Source of the DNA: Scytonema sp045865695
GTDB lineage: Bacteria; Cyanobacteriota; Cyanobacteriia; Cyanobacteriales; Nostocaceae
Length of the DNA stretch: 64,000 nucleotides
Direction: 5' to 3'
Assembly: GCF_045865695.1 (NCBI RefSeq)
Contig: NZ_BAACAP010000204.1
Location: 14,230 to 78,229 of the forward strand
Position 1 is the first letter of the stretch. Every line of letters begins with the position of its first letter. Under the pieces are notes generated by a model. It had not been told where the DNA came from and did no database searches. It was given only the letters and a program-made list of their open reading frames with translations. The position numbers were made by a program, and so were the translations under genes. Of this stretch, positions 62,291 through 64,000 are shown piece by piece.

Positions 62291-63577
62291 TTAATTTCCA
62301 CCAGTAAAAGACTTAAAGAAAGGAAAAACAAAGCTAATAGGCGATCGCTCTTCTACAGTAACTCTTGCTGTAGCAGTTGTTCCAGAAGAAACTTTCATCT
62401 GCGGACCCTTAGAAGAAGACCATTTATATCCGCTAAAAGTTGAACTATCTGGGTGTAGTTTTGCTAACACTTGAAGTTGAGGATTTGGAGACATTAAACT
62501 TGTCACAACCTCTGAATTACCCACCTCACTTAAAACCCCTTCTTTAGTTACGGGAAAAGCTGAGACATCGGTAACAGTAGCCATAATGCCACCAAATTGT
62601 TCGCGCTCCACTATGGAAGGTGTAATTTGTACTTTCATCCCCTTTTGAATCTTCTTACCATCCCCAACAGAAAAGAAAGTGAGACCAGTTAGCTGGGCTG
62701 ATGGTTCTTCTGCTTGAATGGTAGCAATGCGAGTTCCTTGGGTAACAACTTGACCGGGAAATACAGTCACTTCTATAGCCCTTCCCTCATAAGGACTAAT
62801 GACTTGACTGTTTTTCTGTAACTGCACTTCCAATTGAGCAATATTTTGCATAACCTCTTGAATTTGATTTTGTCGAGTCGTTGAAGCTTGAAAATTTTGT
62901 TCGACCAGACTTTTTTCTCTAGCACCCAACCCTTGCAACTGAGTTTGGAGGTCGTTAATTTGAGTTAGCTTCTCATGGTAAGCCTCTTGCGCCTGTAAAA
63001 GCATTTCCTCTGAAATTGCTCCTTGCGACTTTAGCTTGTTCAGCCTTGCGTATCTGTTTTTCATTACAATAGCTAAACTTTTAGCTTCGCGGAGATTTTG
63101 TTGTAAGCTGAAGCGTTGCTGTACGAGTGCTTTGATTTCTAGTTCGCTTCGTAATGATTGTAATGAGTTAGCGTTTTGATTCTGGTTTTTTAATTCTAGT
63201 ACCTTAAGACGCTGTTGCTGTAGTTGTTTCTGAAGTTCGGCTTGGTCAAGAATTGCCACTATCTGTCCTTTTTTCACCAATTCCCCTACACGTAGATTCA
63301 GGTTCACCAATTGTCCGGTAGTAGGTGATTGGAAAGCCATAACTTTACTGGGATAAATTAATACTCCTCGTCCTGTAACCGTAATAGGTATGCGACCAAC
63401 TATACTCCAAATCGCTGCTGTTGCAACTAACGAACCGAGGGCTGTTAAGGGTAACCAGTTCATTGGATGGATTACCTGCATGACACGATCCAGCCGTTCG
63501 GGAGAAGCTGAATTTAAGAGCGCTTTCTTTCGGAAGAGATTTTTATTTTCAACCATATGACACGATTTTGTAGGCAA
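62291..63577 (-). CDS. HlyD-family adaptor of the NHLM-type export system
   Basis: The 428-residue protein has a short cytoplasmic start, one membrane helix (about 41-62, LTALGSLVATAAIWSIVG), a biotinyl-like half (GVLIYPSKVMAFQSPTTGQL), then a long coiled-coil hairpin rich in Q/L/K (about 110-245), the second lipoyl half (VISPYEGRAIEVTVFPGQVV) and a beta-barrel. This is the layout of type I secretion adaptors and matches the secretion protein of NHLM systems. It should link the inner-membrane exporter to the outer membrane. It is the first gene of the minus-strand operon. Confidence 0.85.
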   Translation of the reverse strand: MPTKSCHMVENKNLFRKKALLNSASPERLDRVMQVIHPMNWLPLTALGSLVATAAIWSIVGRIPITVTGRGVLIYPSKVMAFQSPTTGQLVNLNLRVGELVKKGQIVAILDQAELQKQLQQQRLKVLELKNQNQNANSLQSLRSELEIKALVQQRFSLQQNLREAKSLAIVMKNRYARLNKLKSQGAISEEMLLQAQEAYHEKLTQINDLQTQLQGLGAREKSLVEQNFQASTTRQNQIQEVMQNIAQLEVQLQKNSQVISPYEGRAIEVTVFPGQVVTQGTRIATIQAEEPSAQLTGLTFFSVGDGKKIQKGMKVQITPSIVEREQFGGIMATVTDVSAFPVTKEGVLSEVGNSEVVTSLMSPNPQLQVLAKLHPDSSTFSGYKWSSSKGPQMKVSSGTTATARVTVEERSPISFVFPFFKSFTGGN

Positions 63578-63707
63578 GATTGAGGAAATTGGCTATGCAA
63601 CTAGTTAAAAATCTACTAGGGATCGGGAATTGGAGGTTTGTGTTTTACCCTTCCCTAACTCAGACCTTGGCATTCGTTTTACCCCACCCTAGCCCTCCCC
63701 TTACTAA

Positions 63708-63875
63708 CTACGGTGTACACACAACCTAGATTTACCCCCCTTAATCCCCCCGATGTATTGGGGGGAGACTAGATTTGAGGTTCCCAAACCTTTCCAAGGG
63801 GAGGGTTAGGGAGGGGTAAAAATAACGCTAAAACTTCGGTCTATTAGTTATTTCAGACTTGTGTGTACACCGTAG
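63708..63875. mobile_element. 168-bp MITE-like element
   Basis: A perfect 15-bp inverted repeat (CTACGGTGTACACAC at 63708-63722; GTGTGTACACCGTAG at 63861-63875) encloses non-coding sequence with a CCCCCC...GGGGGG hairpin. TTACTAA occurs beside each end. No coding capacity. Confidence 0.65.
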
Positions 63876-63886
63876 CCCCTTACTAA

Positions 63887-64000
63887 GGGGAGGGAACTCG
63901 ATTTTCAATTTCCTTCCTGAGTCAGGGGAGGGAACTCGATTTTCAATTTCCTTCCTGAGTCAGGGGAGGGAACTCGATTTTCAATTTCCTTCCTGAGTCA
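63887..64000. repeat. 38-bp tandem repeat running off the window
   Basis: Three identical copies begin at 63887, 63925 and 63963, each starting GGGGAGGGAACTCG and ending CTGAGTCA. The third ends at the last base, so the array may continue. There are no unique spacers, so it is not a CRISPR. Confidence 0.95.

Noticed and set aside
63887..64000. Possible CRISPR array at the window end
   Set aside because: The 38-bp copies are directly adjacent with no spacers.

Overview
The window looks like an accessory, decay-rich stretch of a filamentous cyanobacterial chromosome, probably Nostocales. The reasons are many GCGATCGC (HIP1) octamers, short palindromic and heptanucleotide repeats, Uma2-family proteins, a DUF4114 protein, giant Ser/Thr-kinase/histidine-kinase hybrids, a caspase-nSTAND-WD40 protein and an NHLM-type peptide-export cluster. 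The species cannot be named from sequence alone.

Layout. 1-9.3 kb: the tail of a heavy-metal P-type ATPase, a DUF4114 glycoside hydrolase with eight 25-residue repeats, a DUF2278/lamin-tail protein, an SRPBCC protein, a methyltransferase, a decayed tnpB, a type IV toxin-antitoxin-like pair and a truncated DUF262 (GmrSD-like) gene. 9.6-18.4 kb: an AraC regulator with its probable target hydrolase, porin and AAA gene scraps, a NitT/TauT-type ABC importer with a divergent permease gene, an AAA-like STAND-type protein and a Uma2 protein. 18.6-29.4 kb: a secreted or anchored hypothetical protein, a DHFR scrap, a second Uma2 protein, the first trifunctional kinase (split by a stop codon) and an IS110 element whose 5' non-coding region folds like a bridge RNA. 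29-33 kb: WD40 and coiled-coil scraps, a globin, a GNAT acetyltransferase, a palindrome-bounded non-coding element and a PNPOx-like protein. 33-46.5 kb: two more trifunctional kinases, both broken, flanking a GAF-GGDEF diguanylate cyclase and toxin-antitoxin scraps. 46.5-52.3 kb: one intact 1941-residue protein joining a caspase, an nSTAND NTPase, one membrane helix, 14 WD40 repeats and a periplasmic-binding-protein domain. 52.5-64 kb: a peroxiredoxin, an NHLM ABC exporter, a vapBC pair, a TpsA exoprotein, a double-glycine peptide precursor, a C39 peptidase-ABC exporter and an HlyD adaptor, then a MITE-like element and tandem repeats.

How it works together. The strongest functional unit is the peptide-export system (two ABC proteins, HlyD adaptor and a 69-residue precursor), which is split over both strands around a TpsA gene and a toxin-antitoxin pair. 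The most striking single gene is the predicted transmembrane caspase receptor, which would place a ligand-binding domain and WD40 propellers outside and a caspase and NTPase inside. The three kinase paralogs, GGDEF protein, AAA-like proteins and WD40 scraps form a signalling-gene nursery that is being copied and broken by deletions, nonsense mutations and small inserted elements. I found no tRNA, rRNA or CRISPR array.
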